Assembly (NCBI RefSeq): GCF_047785965.1
Contig: NZ_JBLOBF010000001.1
Location: 186,001-250,000, forward strand
Source of the DNA: Caldisericum exile_A
Lineage (GTDB): Bacteria > Caldisericota > Caldisericia > Caldisericales > Caldisericaceae
Reading direction: 5' to 3'
DNA: 64,000 nt
Shown here one piece after another: positions 18,187 to 27,568 of the stretch. Within the stretch, counting starts at the first letter, position 1, and every line of letters begins with the position of its first letter. A program made the translations under genes and the position numbers. Under the pieces are notes generated by a model. It searched no databases, was not told the origin of the DNA, and was given only the letters and a program-made list of their open reading frames with translations.

Positions 18187-21100
18187 ATGAAAAAAATATT
18201 GGTGACTGTAGTATTATTTTCGATAATCCTTCCTTTTTTTGCAGGATGTGTCCCAAAAGTAAAACCGCTCAACGTTATTATCGTTTTTCACAACCACCAG
18301 CCTTTTTATAAAGATCCGGAATCAAATACGTATATCCTTCCTTGGGTAAGACTACATGGTGCAAAGGATTATTATAGGATGCCTTTCCTTTCCTCTCAAT
18401 ATAAGGATATCCATATAACTTATGATTTATCAGGAAGCTTGATTGACCAAATAAAAGACTATCTAAATGGTAAAGTAGATAAATATCAAATTGTTTCACA
18501 GGTTGATCCGAACAAACTTACCGTTGATCAAAAGTTTTTTATGCTATCGATTCCCGGTGGTTTCTTTGATATCAATTGGGATCATATTGTAAAAAAAGTT
18601 CCGCTTTACACCGATTTGCTTAATAAAAGACAGGAAATTTTTAGGAAATATTCAGTAGAAGATAAAGAAAAATTAGTTAATTCTTTTACAAGTCAAGATT
18701 ATCTGAATCTTCAAACTCTGTTTAATCTCTTTTGGCTTGATACAGACTATATTAAGAATGATCCAGAACTTTCGCAACTTTTTGATAAAGCCTTTAAGAA
18801 AGAAAACTTTACTATTAATGAAAGAAATCTTGTTTTGAAAAAACAGATGGAAATAATGTCAATGATTTTACCTGAATACAAAAAATTGATGGATGAAAAG
18901 TTAATTGAGCTTGTAACTACGCCATTTTCTCACCCCATTTCACCACTTCTTTTGGATTTTGGTTTAGCTAACGAGCTTAAAGATCAGTTGAGTGCCTCTA
19001 ATAAACTTTTTAAAGAAACCTTTGGATCAACACCATCTGGTATATGGGCTTCAGAATGCGCTCTGAATGACGAAGTTTTGCGAATATTTAATAATGTTGG
19101 TTTAAAATGGACTATTTCAGACATTGAGAACCTGCCCCAACTTGGTATAGACAAAAATGATCCTGTAAAAGCGCATCTTCCATATACAATTAATGGAGTA
19201 ACTGTATTTTTCAGAGATAAATATTTATCAGATGGAATTGGTTTTAGATATTCGGGAAAATCTGTAGAAGAAGCGGTCTCTGATGTAGAAACAACGCTTA
19301 CAAATTTGCAAAAACTTAACTCTACAGGCGATCTTGTTTATACGATTGCTCTTGATGGCGAAAATGCTTGGGAATACTACGAAAATGATGGAAACGATTT
19401 TTTAAAAGCTTTTTACTCTAAACTTTCTGCACTTGAGAATAAAGGGATTATAAAAGTAGTAACTCCATCTGAATATCTTTCTAAATTTAAAGGACATGAA
19501 ATTTCTCTTCACAAAGTAACGTCACTTGACCTTGCAAATAAAGACGTCTCTAATGTAAACTCATACTCTAATCTCCCTAAGAGAGAATATGATGGTTATT
19601 TTGGTGAGTCAAGTTGGATAAATCCGACACTGGATACATGGATAGGTGAACCACAAGAAAATATAGCATGGATGTGGCTCCTCGATGCATACAAAAAGTT
19701 CAAGGAAAAAGAAAATTCCCTGAGTTTTGATGTACGAAATCAAGTTAAAAGAGACTTAATGATTGCCGAAGGATCAGATTGGTTCTGGTGGTATGGAAGC
19801 GATCAAAATTCAGGAAATGACCCCGCGTTTGATAGACTTTTTAAATTGTACTTAGGTGAAATCTATAAGAAACTCAACTATCCAATTCCAGACTATCTTT
19901 TTGGAAATTATTTTCCAGATGGAGAGCCATATATATCTACAGAATTATCTTTGAAAGACACTGAGCCAGTTTCAATAAATAACCTTGCAAACGTAAAAAT
20001 AGGCAATATGATTTACGATCAAAAAAATAATGTCCTTAACTTAGAGCTCAACTCAAATAACTACATTGTTGCTGTATACAATGGGAAGTCCTTAAATGCA
20101 TTTTTAAGTGAACAAATAAAACCAACCTCTTTTCTTATAAATAATTTTCCCTATACAAATGCAAGTATAGGTATGCCTGTTGATTTTGAAATATATGGTG
20201 AAAAAAAGCTATATTCTATCGACTTAAATGACCTAAATTTAAGCAAAATGTATGTTGTCGTTGTAAGTATAAAAAATGGAAATGTAAAAGCGGAGACTCT
20301 TCCTATAAAATTAAAATTCCCAGTAAAAATAGGTGGAGTTCTTATTGGCGAACTTTACGATCAAGCGAATGATGATAATGGACCTGGAACATATACATAT
20401 CCTCTTAATGAGGTATTTCAAAATAAAGGGCACTTATTTGATTTAATATCGTTTAAGATGTATGATGCAAACGATAACTATATTCTCGTCTATGAAATGG
20501 GTTCTATTGGAGATAACCCATGGAATGGTCCAAATGGTTTTTCATTCCAAATTATTGAAACGTATTTTGACTTGGAAGATGGGGGTAGAACCGAACCTAT
20601 AGATGTGAATGGTCCTAATGTAATGATTGACGAAAATCATCCTTGGGATGTTGCAATTAGAATCGCAGGTTGGTCCTATGGCAACTATATACAAAATGCT
20701 AAAGGAGAAGTGATACAGGGCGAACTTGGGCTTTCTGTTGATAATGAAAAAAACACAATAACTGTTATTATGCCTAAAAAATATTTATCTATAAATCCTA
20801 ATTATAAGCCTTATGTTTGTGTTATTTCTGGAAGCCAGGATGGATATGGAGCAGGATATTTTAGAGCAATTACTCTAACGGCAACCGAATGGACCTTGGG
20901 TGGGGCAGATCCTAATGCATTGAATGCAGGAGTGCTTCCAAAGGTAATTGATATTTTTACACCAAAAGATAAAACTCAAAAAGAATTTCTTACCTCTTAT
21001 GACATTAATAATAAAAAACTTGCTATAATTCCAATGCTTCCACTCGAAAAAGCCAAAGAAGTTCCGAATCTTATTTCTTCTTATAAATTAAATATAGGTA

Positions 21101-21855
21101 ACGTTACTCCTCCAAATTCTGAATTTTCACTTGATATAGAAGTCAAAAATGTTGGAAAAGGGGATCAAAAAGATCTTGAAGGCAATGAACTTTCATTATA
21201 TATTCCCGATTTTGTTCAAGTTAAAAAAGTCATCGCAAGTTCCTTTAAGAGTAGCAAAGATTACAAGGAAATTACGTTTAATGGTAGCATTAAGTCAGGT
21301 GGTGTTGAAAATATAAAGATAATTTTTGTTTTGGCAAATAATGTGCCAAATGCATATAAAGCAGATTTTAAGGAGATTTTGAGTTTTGATGCAGATGCCA
21401 TAGGCAAAAATTCCACAACTTCTACATTTGAGTTTTACTTTTACACAAAATATAAATTAGAAATTGAACTTCCTTTCAATATGAATTATCTTTTAAGAAA
21501 TGGCGAAAAATTCCAATTTAAGAACGGGAATATTAGAACAGAGTATATAGATAAATTAAAAGATGTAACCACTTCAATAGAAGACCTTTGCAACTCTCTT
21601 GGCATTAGTTACAATTTTGATGGGAAAAAATTAACCCTTGTGTTTATGGATAATAAATACGAGCACTGGATAGGCCAAAATAAGTCTCTTCTTAATGGTT
21701 ATGCAATTCCATTAGTTCCAGAAGAACCAGACGTGAGGAGTTATGTAGAGAATGGAGAGTTGAAATTCCCCGTTAAAGCACTTGCATACGCTTTCAAATT
21801 TAAGTATAATATAGACAGTGTAAATAAAACTGCAAATCTCTACTACCTCCCATAG
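18187..21855 (+). CDS. Cell-surface GH57 amylopullulanase-like lipoprotein
   Basis: The 1222-residue product has a lipoprotein signal with lipobox FAGC (Cys21). A GH57 catalytic domain follows: HNHQPFY begins near residue 36, the nucleophile is probably Glu290 in WASE, and the acid/base is probably Asp390 in LDGENAW. Next come a glucodextranase C-terminal-like beta domain (about 715-930, rich in NGPNGF-type turns), a CARDB-like stretch (about 960-1060), and a C-terminal copper-amine-oxidase-N-like stalk domain (about 1095-1222). It most likely degrades starch or pullulan outside the cell. The exact specificity is open. Confidence 0.85.
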   Translation: MKKILVTVVLFSIILPFFAGCVPKVKPLNVIIVFHNHQPFYKDPESNTYILPWVRLHGAKDYYRMPFLSSQYKDIHITYDLSGSLIDQIKDYLNGKVDKYQIVSQVDPNKLTVDQKFFMLSIPGGFFDINWDHIVKKVPLYTDLLNKRQEIFRKYSVEDKEKLVNSFTSQDYLNLQTLFNLFWLDTDYIKNDPELSQLFDKAFKKENFTINERNLVLKKQMEIMSMILPEYKKLMDEKLIELVTTPFSHPISPLLLDFGLANELKDQLSASNKLFKETFGSTPSGIWASECALNDEVLRIFNNVGLKWTISDIENLPQLGIDKNDPVKAHLPYTINGVTVFFRDKYLSDGIGFRYSGKSVEEAVSDVETTLTNLQKLNSTGDLVYTIALDGENAWEYYENDGNDFLKAFYSKLSALENKGIIKVVTPSEYLSKFKGHEISLHKVTSLDLANKDVSNVNSYSNLPKREYDGYFGESSWINPTLDTWIGEPQENIAWMWLLDAYKKFKEKENSLSFDVRNQVKRDLMIAEGSDWFWWYGSDQNSGNDPAFDRLFKLYLGEIYKKLNYPIPDYLFGNYFPDGEPYISTELSLKDTEPVSINNLANVKIGNMIYDQKNNVLNLELNSNNYIVAVYNGKSLNAFLSEQIKPTSFLINNFPYTNASIGMPVDFEIYGEKKLYSIDLNDLNLSKMYVVVVSIKNGNVKAETLPIKLKFPVKIGGVLIGELYDQANDDNGPGTYTYPLNEVFQNKGHLFDLISFKMYDANDNYILVYEMGSIGDNPWNGPNGFSFQIIETYFDLEDGGRTEPIDVNGPNVMIDENHPWDVAIRIAGWSYGNYIQNAKGEVIQGELGLSVDNEKNTITVIMPKKYLSINPNYKPYVCVISGSQDGYGAGYFRAITLTATEWTLGGADPNALNAGVLPKVIDIFTPKDKTQKEFLTSYDINNKKLAIIPMLPLEKAKEVPNLISSYKLNIGNVTPPNSEFSLDIEVKNVGKGDQKDLEGNELSLYIPDFVQVKKVIASSFKSSKDYKEITFNGSIKSGGVENIKIIFVLANNVPNAYKADFKEILSFDADAIGKNSTTSTFEFYFYTKYKLEIELPFNMNYLLRNGEKFQFKNGNIRTEYIDKLKDVTTSIEDLCNSLGISYNFDGKKLTLVFMDNKYEHWIGQNKSLLNGYAIPLVPEEPDVRSYVENGELKFPVKALAYAFKFKYNIDSVNKTANLYYLP

Positions 21856-21860
21856 ATTTA

Positions 21861-21892
21861 GAGTGAAGGAGGTTCTCCTTCACTCTTGTAAT
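21861..21892 (+). terminator. Terminator after the GH57 gene
   Basis: A perfect 11-bp stem GAGTGAAGGAG / CTCCTTCACTC with a three-base loop is followed by a T-rich stretch. It lies six bases after the stop codon. The ROK gene begins 20 bases downstream. Confidence 0.85.
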
Positions 21893-21911
21893 TTTTAAAG
21901 GAGGCAAAATA

Positions 21912-23084
21912 TTGAAAGGTAAAAATCAGAGGGATCTAAAAGAGGAAAATACCTCGACAGTTCTAAAATTAGTTAAAGACAACCCAGGTATTTCAAGAAT
22001 ATCTGTTGTACGAAAAACCGATCTAACACCGCCAACTGTTTCAAGAATCATAAGTTTTCTTTTAAATCAAGGTGTGGTTTCTGAAACTCCTGGAGAATCA
22101 AACAAAGTTGGAAGAAAACCATATTATCTTAAATTTAATGGGGACAAATTTAAAGTTTTTGCAGTTGAAATGTCCTATACACAAGTTAAGTTTGCAATGA
22201 TCGATTTGGATGGGAAAATTTACCATGTTGAAACTGTTGACACATCCACAGATATCTCAAATAAAGAACTTTTCGTTCTAATCCTCCAACATTTTAAGGA
22301 ATTTGAAGATAAGTTAAGTAAAATTTTTGCAATAGGAATTTCTGCACCAGGACGAGTTGATCCAGAAGGAGGAAAAATAATCAGAATTCCAAATCTTAAA
22401 AATCTTTCAAATTTCTCAGTCGGTGAAATAGCAAGAGTGATTGATAGGCCTGTTTTCGTTATGAATGATGCCAACGCTGAAGCACTTGCTGAAATGTTTT
22501 TTGGATATGGGCGTAATGTTAACGACTTCTTACTTGTTCATATTGGTTTTGGAATTGGTGGTGGAATCGTTTTAAATAGAAAACTTTATAACGGAAATTT
22601 TGGTGTATCAGGAGAAATTGGCCATATATCAGTTGATATGGATTTTGGAATTGAATGTGATTGCGGGAATAAAGGCTGTATTGAACTTTATGCAAGTGTA
22701 AACGCAATACTAAAAGCAGTCCAGAAACAAATTAGAGTAGAAAATCTTACATTGGAAAAACTCCATGAACTCCTTAAAAAGAAAGATAAACTTGTGCTTA
22801 ACATAATACAAGAAAGAAGCAGGATGTTAGGGAATGTACTTGTAAGTGTTGCAGATATTCTTGCACCTCAAAGAATTATCATTGCTGGACCTGTTGTAAA
22901 GATTTCTGATTATATTATTCCACAGATTAAGGACACATTAAAGAAACGTTCGTTTTATGGTTTTGGGGAAAACATTGAAGTTGTGTCATCGGCATTAAAG
23001 GAAAATACAGGACTTATAGGAGCGATGTCTGTAGTTTTAAATGAATTTTTAGAACATCCCTATGAATTTATAGCCCAAAAATAA
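21912..23084 (+). CDS. ROK family transcriptional regulator
   Basis: An N-terminal winged helix-turn-helix (about 8-70, with TPPTVSRIISFLLNQGVV) is followed by a ROK sugar-kinase-like domain that contains the zinc motif CDCGNKGC and GEIGHISVD. In NagC/XylR-type regulators this domain senses a sugar. The kinase phosphate motif near residue 80 is not conserved, which fits a regulator rather than a kinase. The TTG start has AAAGGAGG upstream. Its place after the GH57 gene suggests control of polysaccharide use; this is inference. Its end overlaps the convergent membrane gene by 17 bases. Confidence 0.9.
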   Translation: MKGKNQRDLKEENTSTVLKLVKDNPGISRISVVRKTDLTPPTVSRIISFLLNQGVVSETPGESNKVGRKPYYLKFNGDKFKVFAVEMSYTQVKFAMIDLDGKIYHVETVDTSTDISNKELFVLILQHFKEFEDKLSKIFAIGISAPGRVDPEGGKIIRIPNLKNLSNFSVGEIARVIDRPVFVMNDANAEALAEMFFGYGRNVNDFLLVHIGFGIGGGIVLNRKLYNGNFGVSGEIGHISVDMDFGIECDCGNKGCIELYASVNAILKAVQKQIRVENLTLEKLHELLKKKDKLVLNIIQERSRMLGNVLVSVADILAPQRIIIAGPVVKISDYIIPQIKDTLKKRSFYGFGENIEVVSSALKENTGLIGAMSVVLNEFLEHPYEFIAQK

Positions 23085-23631
23085 TGCTCACAATTGCAAT
23101 GCTTAAAAAAAGCAAAGTAATCACACCTAATGTATAACTTTGAGTGTTGACAGGTGGATATTCTTTTGAAATCAAAAATTCTTTAGTTTCTTTATGCAGA
23201 AGAAGATAATTAAGATATATAAGCCATGGAATTTGAATTAAAAGTATAGAGATTATTTTTTCTGGGGTAAGTCTTGCAATTCCAAGAACAATATAAGGAG
23301 TAAAGGCGCGGATTTTATATTTATTTGTTAGAAAAAAGGCAAAAGATTTGAAATTAAGCATTAATTCAATTATGAAAATGTCGAATGCCATGTTTAAAGT
23401 TGTTATTACTATCAATATTTTCCTTGAAATTTCTTTTCTTAATAGGAGAAGAATTGAAGGAATTAAATAAATTAAAAGCACGGTTAAAGACAATATAATG
23501 ACAGTTTTACTCAAGCTGCTTTCTACAACCTTAAACCTAAAGAAAAGATTTATAGAAAAAAACATAAAATAAATAAGACTTATGAAGAGTATATATACGG
23601 CAATCTTATACTCTTTTGGCATTCTATCCAT
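23068..23631 (-). CDS. Membrane protein of unknown function (about five spans)
   Basis: I do not recognise the family. The 187-residue product is strongly hydrophobic with about five transmembrane segments (10-30, 40-62, 70-95, 120-150, 165-187) joined by short basic loops. The ATG at 23631 overlaps the aspS stop (ATGGATAG); an ATG nine bases further in is the alternative start. It is the last gene of the hisS-aspS operon and overlaps the ROK gene on the other strand. Confidence 0.7.
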   Translation of the reverse strand: MDRMPKEYKIAVYILFISLIYFMFFSINLFFRFKVVESSLSKTVIILSLTVLLIYLIPSILLLLRKEISRKILIVITTLNMAFDIFIIELMLNFKSFAFFLTNKYKIRAFTPYIVLGIARLTPEKIISILLIQIPWLIYLNYLLLHKETKEFLISKEYPPVNTQSYTLGVITLLFLSIAIVSIIFGL

Positions 23632-25372
23632 CTTTTAAGTCTATACCTAATTCATCGAGTTGTTTTATATCTACTTCGCTTGGAGCATCTGTTAAAGGAC
23701 ATGTACCAGATGTTGTTTTAGGAAATGCTATTACATCACGAAGGCTATTTGCTTTACTGAGGATCCAAACAAGTCTATCAAGGCCAAAGGCAATACCACC
23801 ATGAGGCGGTGCTCCTAAACTAAAAGCCCTTACTAAAAATCCAAATCTTGTTTCAATTTCTTCCTCGCTTAAGCCAATTGCCTTAAATACTCTTTTTTGT
23901 AGCTCAGGATCATGGATTCTTATACTTCCTCCTCCAAGTTCATTTCCATTAAGGACAAGGTCATATGCAATTGCTCTAACATTTTCTTTGTCAGTTTCTA
24001 ACTTATCAAGATCTAAAGGATTTGGCATTGTGAATGGGTGATGTTCTGCAACATATCTACCCTCTTCTTCGCTATATGAGAAAAATGGAAAATTTACAAC
24101 CCAGAGGAAATTGAATTTATCCTTATCTATTTTGTTGAATTTTTCTCCAAAGAATAATCTAATTCTTCCAACTTTTTCAAAACCATCCTTTTTGTCGACA
24201 ACAAAAATGGTAATAAGTGAATTATCTTTTGCGTAATTTAGAATTTCTTTCCTTTCATTTTCATTTAAAAATTTTGCAAATTGCGAGGTAATCTCTCCTC
24301 CTTGGATTTTAAAATCTACAAAACCATTTACACCAAATTGTTTAACTGAATCTTTCAATCTATCAACTTCGCTTCTTGATATATTATTAGCATCATCTAT
24401 TGTGAGACCTAAAATTAGTTTTGAACCGTTGTTTTCAAAGACTTTTATTTTGGTATCTTTGAAAGTGTCTGTAAAATTAATTATTTTCATTTCGAATCGT
24501 GTATCAGGTTTGTCTGAGCCATAAAATCTTATTGCGTCCTTATAGTCAATTCTTGGAAATGGTGTAGAGATTTCTATACCCAACACTTCTTTAAAGAGAT
24601 TTTTATACATATCTTCTACAAGTTCAATTATATCATCTTGCTCAACAAACGACATTTCCATGTCAATTTGGGTAAATTCTGGTTGTCTATCAAGTCTTAG
24701 ATCCTCATCTCTAAAGCATCTTGCAATTTGAAAATATTTTTCAAAACCACTTATCATAAGAATTTGTTTAAAAAGTTGTGGTGACTGGGGTAGTGCGTAA
24801 AATTTTCCTTTATTGAGTCGTGAAGGAACCAAAAAGTCTCTTGCACCTTCAGGAGTACTTTTCGTAAGGTATGGTGTTTCAACTTCAATAAAGCCTTTGG
24901 ATGAAAGATAATTTCTTACACTCTGAGTTATTTGCGCTCTAAGCTCAAAAATTTTTCTCATTTCTTCACGTCTTAAATCTAAATATCTGTATTTTAAACG
25001 AACAATTTCATCAACATCCTGTGGTGAAAATGGATTAAATGGGAGATCTTCTGCTTTTGAAAATACTTCAAAATCTTTTAGTTGTATTTCAACCATCCCA
25101 GTTTTCAATTTGGGATTAGGCGCTTCTCTTTTCTTTACAATTCCTTTGATACCTAAAACTGACTCAACCTTAAGAGATTCAATACTTTCAAATTTTTCCT
25201 TTGAGATATCATTAGGATTAACGACCACCTGAACGATACCTGATCGATCTCTTATATCTAAAAACAATATTCCACCAAGATTTCTTTTTCTGTGCAACCA
25301 TCCATTTACTACAACAACGTTTCCAACTATACTTTCGTTTACATTTCCTGCACCTATTGTTCTTTTAAGCAT
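23624..25372 (-). CDS. aspS: Aspartyl-tRNA synthetase (bacterial type)
   Basis: This class II synthetase charges tRNA-Asp. The 582-residue protein has an N-terminal OB anticodon-binding domain, motif 2 around FRDEDLRLDRQPEFTQ, a GAD insertion domain (about 290-410) that marks the long bacterial form, and motif 3 GIAFGLDRL near the end. The start overlaps the hisS stop by eight bases. Whether it is discriminating (Asp only) or also charges tRNA-Asn cannot be judged from the sequence alone. Confidence 0.97.
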   Translation of the reverse strand: MLKRTIGAGNVNESIVGNVVVVNGWLHRKRNLGGILFLDIRDRSGIVQVVVNPNDISKEKFESIESLKVESVLGIKGIVKKREAPNPKLKTGMVEIQLKDFEVFSKAEDLPFNPFSPQDVDEIVRLKYRYLDLRREEMRKIFELRAQITQSVRNYLSSKGFIEVETPYLTKSTPEGARDFLVPSRLNKGKFYALPQSPQLFKQILMISGFEKYFQIARCFRDEDLRLDRQPEFTQIDMEMSFVEQDDIIELVEDMYKNLFKEVLGIEISTPFPRIDYKDAIRFYGSDKPDTRFEMKIINFTDTFKDTKIKVFENNGSKLILGLTIDDANNISRSEVDRLKDSVKQFGVNGFVDFKIQGGEITSQFAKFLNENERKEILNYAKDNSLITIFVVDKKDGFEKVGRIRLFFGEKFNKIDKDKFNFLWVVNFPFFSYSEEEGRYVAEHHPFTMPNPLDLDKLETDKENVRAIAYDLVLNGNELGGGSIRIHDPELQKRVFKAIGLSEEEIETRFGFLVRAFSLGAPPHGGIAFGLDRLVWILSKANSLRDVIAFPKTTSGTCPLTDAPSEVDIKQLDELGIDLKDG

Positions 25373-26618
25373 CTTTTAACAACTCCTTTAACGCTTCTTT
25401 TAGTTCGTCAATTTTTATCTTTATTTGATTACCACTTTTTAAATCTTTAATACTTATGCTATTTTCTAAGACCTCGTTCTCGCCCATAATTAGAATGAAA
25501 TCTGATCCTCTTTTACTTGCTCTTTCAATTTGTTTTTTTAGTGAGTCTCCTTTCGGGTCAATTTCAACAACAAAGTCTGGGATTAAAGAATTTCTTATTT
25601 CAAATGCATTACTACCAAATTTTTTGTCGTAAGTAATGTATAATTTTTTCTTCTCAGGTGTTTTAAATTTATTTCCTTTAAGAATCTCAATAAACCTTTC
25701 GACACCCATTGCAAAACCGACACCAGGAGTTTTTCTTCCGCCAAGATCCTCAACGAGATAGTCGTATCTACCCCCCCCAAGAAGTGCGTTTTGTGCACCA
25801 AGATCTTCTGAAATAACTTCAAAAACCGTTTTGGTATAGTAATCAAGGCCTCTTACAAGTGTATTATCTACTTCAAATGGAATCTTAAGTTCAGTAAGTA
25901 ATCTCTGGACTTCTTCAAAGTGCTTCCTACATTCATCGCAAAGGTAATTGGTTATTCTTGGAAGAATTTCTTTAAGGGAGTCTTCTTCTTTTTTGCAATC
26001 AAGAACTCTTAAAGGGTTTGTATAAAGCCTTCTTTTGCAATCTGGACAAAGCTCATCATAATGAGGTTTTAAAGCCTCGGTAAGCGCTTCTTTGTATTTT
26101 GGTCTGCAGACTCTACAGCCAATACTATTAATTTTAACTTTGAGGTTTTTTATATTGAACTGTTCAATTATCTTAAGTGCAATTTGAATCACTTCTATAT
26201 CAAGCAGTGGAGAGATATCACCCAGAACCTCGACTCCAAGTTGATAAAACTCTCTATATCGGCCTTTTTGAGGATTTTCATATCTGAAGCATTGACCAAA
26301 ATAGAAAAATTTAAGAGGCAATGGGTTTGTTTCCATATGATGTTCAATAAAACTCCTCGCAACAGATGCTGTCATTTCGGGACGCAATGATAATGTCCTG
26401 CCACCTTTGTCTTCAAAAGTGAACATTTCTTTTTCAACAATGTCTGTTGTATTTCCAACAGATCTATCAAACAGTTCTGCATACTCAACCGTTGGAAGAA
26501 CTATAAGTTTATAGCCAAAAGAATTTGCTATATCATATCCTACTCTTTGGATTTCATTAAACAACAGCGCATCTAATCCTAATATGTCTTTGAAACCTTT
26601 TACTGTTTTAATTTCCAT
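25365..26618 (-). CDS. hisS: Histidyl-tRNA synthetase
   Basis: This class II enzyme charges tRNA-His; its substrate tRNA gene is at 556. Motif 2 (LRPEMTASVARSF and RYREFYQLGVEVLG), the histidine motifs VRGLDYYTKTVFE and GGGRYDYLVEDLGG, and a C-terminal anticodon-binding domain are present. The second of two closely spaced ATGs (26618) is chosen because GGAG abuts the first ATG but lies six bases from the second. It is transcribed from its own divergent promoter. Confidence 0.97.
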   Translation of the reverse strand: MEIKTVKGFKDILGLDALLFNEIQRVGYDIANSFGYKLIVLPTVEYAELFDRSVGNTTDIVEKEMFTFEDKGGRTLSLRPEMTASVARSFIEHHMETNPLPLKFFYFGQCFRYENPQKGRYREFYQLGVEVLGDISPLLDIEVIQIALKIIEQFNIKNLKVKINSIGCRVCRPKYKEALTEALKPHYDELCPDCKRRLYTNPLRVLDCKKEEDSLKEILPRITNYLCDECRKHFEEVQRLLTELKIPFEVDNTLVRGLDYYTKTVFEVISEDLGAQNALLGGGRYDYLVEDLGGRKTPGVGFAMGVERFIEILKGNKFKTPEKKKLYITYDKKFGSNAFEIRNSLIPDFVVEIDPKGDSLKKQIERASKRGSDFILIMGENEVLENSISIKDLKSGNQIKIKIDELKEALKELLKDA

Positions 26619-26638
26619 TTCCATCTCCTATATAGTGA

Positions 26639-26666
26639 ATTTTACAAAATTTTGTTTAAAAATCAA
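26639..26666 (-). promoter_or_regulatory. Promoter of the hisS operon
   Basis: Read on the minus strand, TTGATT (26666-26661) and TAAAAT (26644-26639) are 16 bases apart. Transcription would begin near 26632, leaving a short leader with GGAG. The divergent VIT1 promoter starts just five bases away. Confidence 0.7.
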
Positions 26667-26670
26667 GTTT

Positions 26671-26698
26671 TTGACTTGTGTTAGTTTTTAAATATAAT
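26671..26698 (+). promoter_or_regulatory. Promoter of the VIT1-type gene, predicted leaderless
   Basis: TTGACT (26671-26676) and a perfect TATAAT (26693-26698) are 16 bases apart. Exactly six bases separate the -10 box from the ATG at 26705, so transcription should start at the A of the start codon. No Shine-Dalgarno is present. Confidence 0.75.
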
Positions 26699-26704
26699 TA
26701 AAGT

Positions 26705-27559
26705 ATGAATAAGAAACTTGTAGAAGCTCAAGTAAGCGAAATAACAGGTGCTAAAATATATAATTTTCTTTCTGAAAAACTAAAAGGAAAAAACAAAGAG
26801 ATACTTAAGGAAATTTCAAAGGATGAGTTTAAACATTATCTTCTTTTGAAGAAAATCAATCATATTGATGTTAAAGAAAATTTGTTGCAATTTATTTTTT
26901 ATAAAATTCTTTATTATATTTTTGGGGTTATATTTGTAATTAAACTAATGGAAAGAAGTGAAGATGATGCAGTAGAAATTTACAGAGAAATATCAAAAGA
27001 TGATGAAGAGTTTTTATCAGTTTTAGAGGATGAAGAAAGGCATGAGGATGAGTTGATAAAATTAATCGAAGAAGAAAGAGTTCATTATGTCAGTTCTATT
27101 GTTCTTGGTCTGAATGACGCTCTTGTCGAAATTACAGGCACAATATCTGGTCTTTCATCAGCACTTCAAAACTCTCGAACGATTGGAGTTGCTGCACTTA
27201 TCACTGGTGTTGCTGCTTCTTTATCAATGGCTGCATCTGAATATATTTCGAAAAAGACTGATGTTCTATCAAATAGAAATCCACTCAAAGCAGCAGTTTA
27301 TACTTTTATTGCATATTTTCTCGTTGTGTTAGGGCTTGTCTTACCGTTTTTCTTTGTAAACAATTTTATAATTGGATTTATTTTTTCAATTGTGTTTGGC
27401 TTTTTAATAGTAGTTGTATTTTCCTTCTATGTTTCAGTAATTCAGGATACAAGTTTCAAAAGAACATTTTCAGAAATGTTTTTGGTCATTATAGGAGTTA
27501 TTATAATTACATTTCTTTTGGGTTATATTGCAAGAAAATTATTCAATGTTAGTATTTAA
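26705..27559 (+). CDS. VIT1/CCC1 family metal transporter with N-terminal ferritin-like domain
   Basis: The first 125 residues are helical and carry ferritin-like Glu/His positions (KDEFKHY near residue 42, EERHEDEL near 112). The rest is a VIT1/CCC1 membrane domain: GLNDALVEITGTISGLSSAL, then AASLSMAASEYISKKT, then three more spans. Members move Fe2+ or Mn2+ out of the cytosol, and rubrerythrin-VIT1 forms are common in anaerobes. Direction and metal are inferred from the family. It is the first gene of a two-gene unit. Confidence 0.85.
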   Translation: MNKKLVEAQVSEITGAKIYNFLSEKLKGKNKEILKEISKDEFKHYLLLKKINHIDVKENLLQFIFYKILYYIFGVIFVIKLMERSEDDAVEIYREISKDDEEFLSVLEDEERHEDELIKLIEEERVHYVSSIVLGLNDALVEITGTISGLSSALQNSRTIGVAALITGVAASLSMAASEYISKKTDVLSNRNPLKAAVYTFIAYFLVVLGLVLPFFFVNNFIIGFIFSIVFGFLIVVVFSFYVSVIQDTSFKRTFSEMFLVIIGVIIITFLLGYIARKLFNVSI

Positions 27560-27568
27560 GGAGGATAA

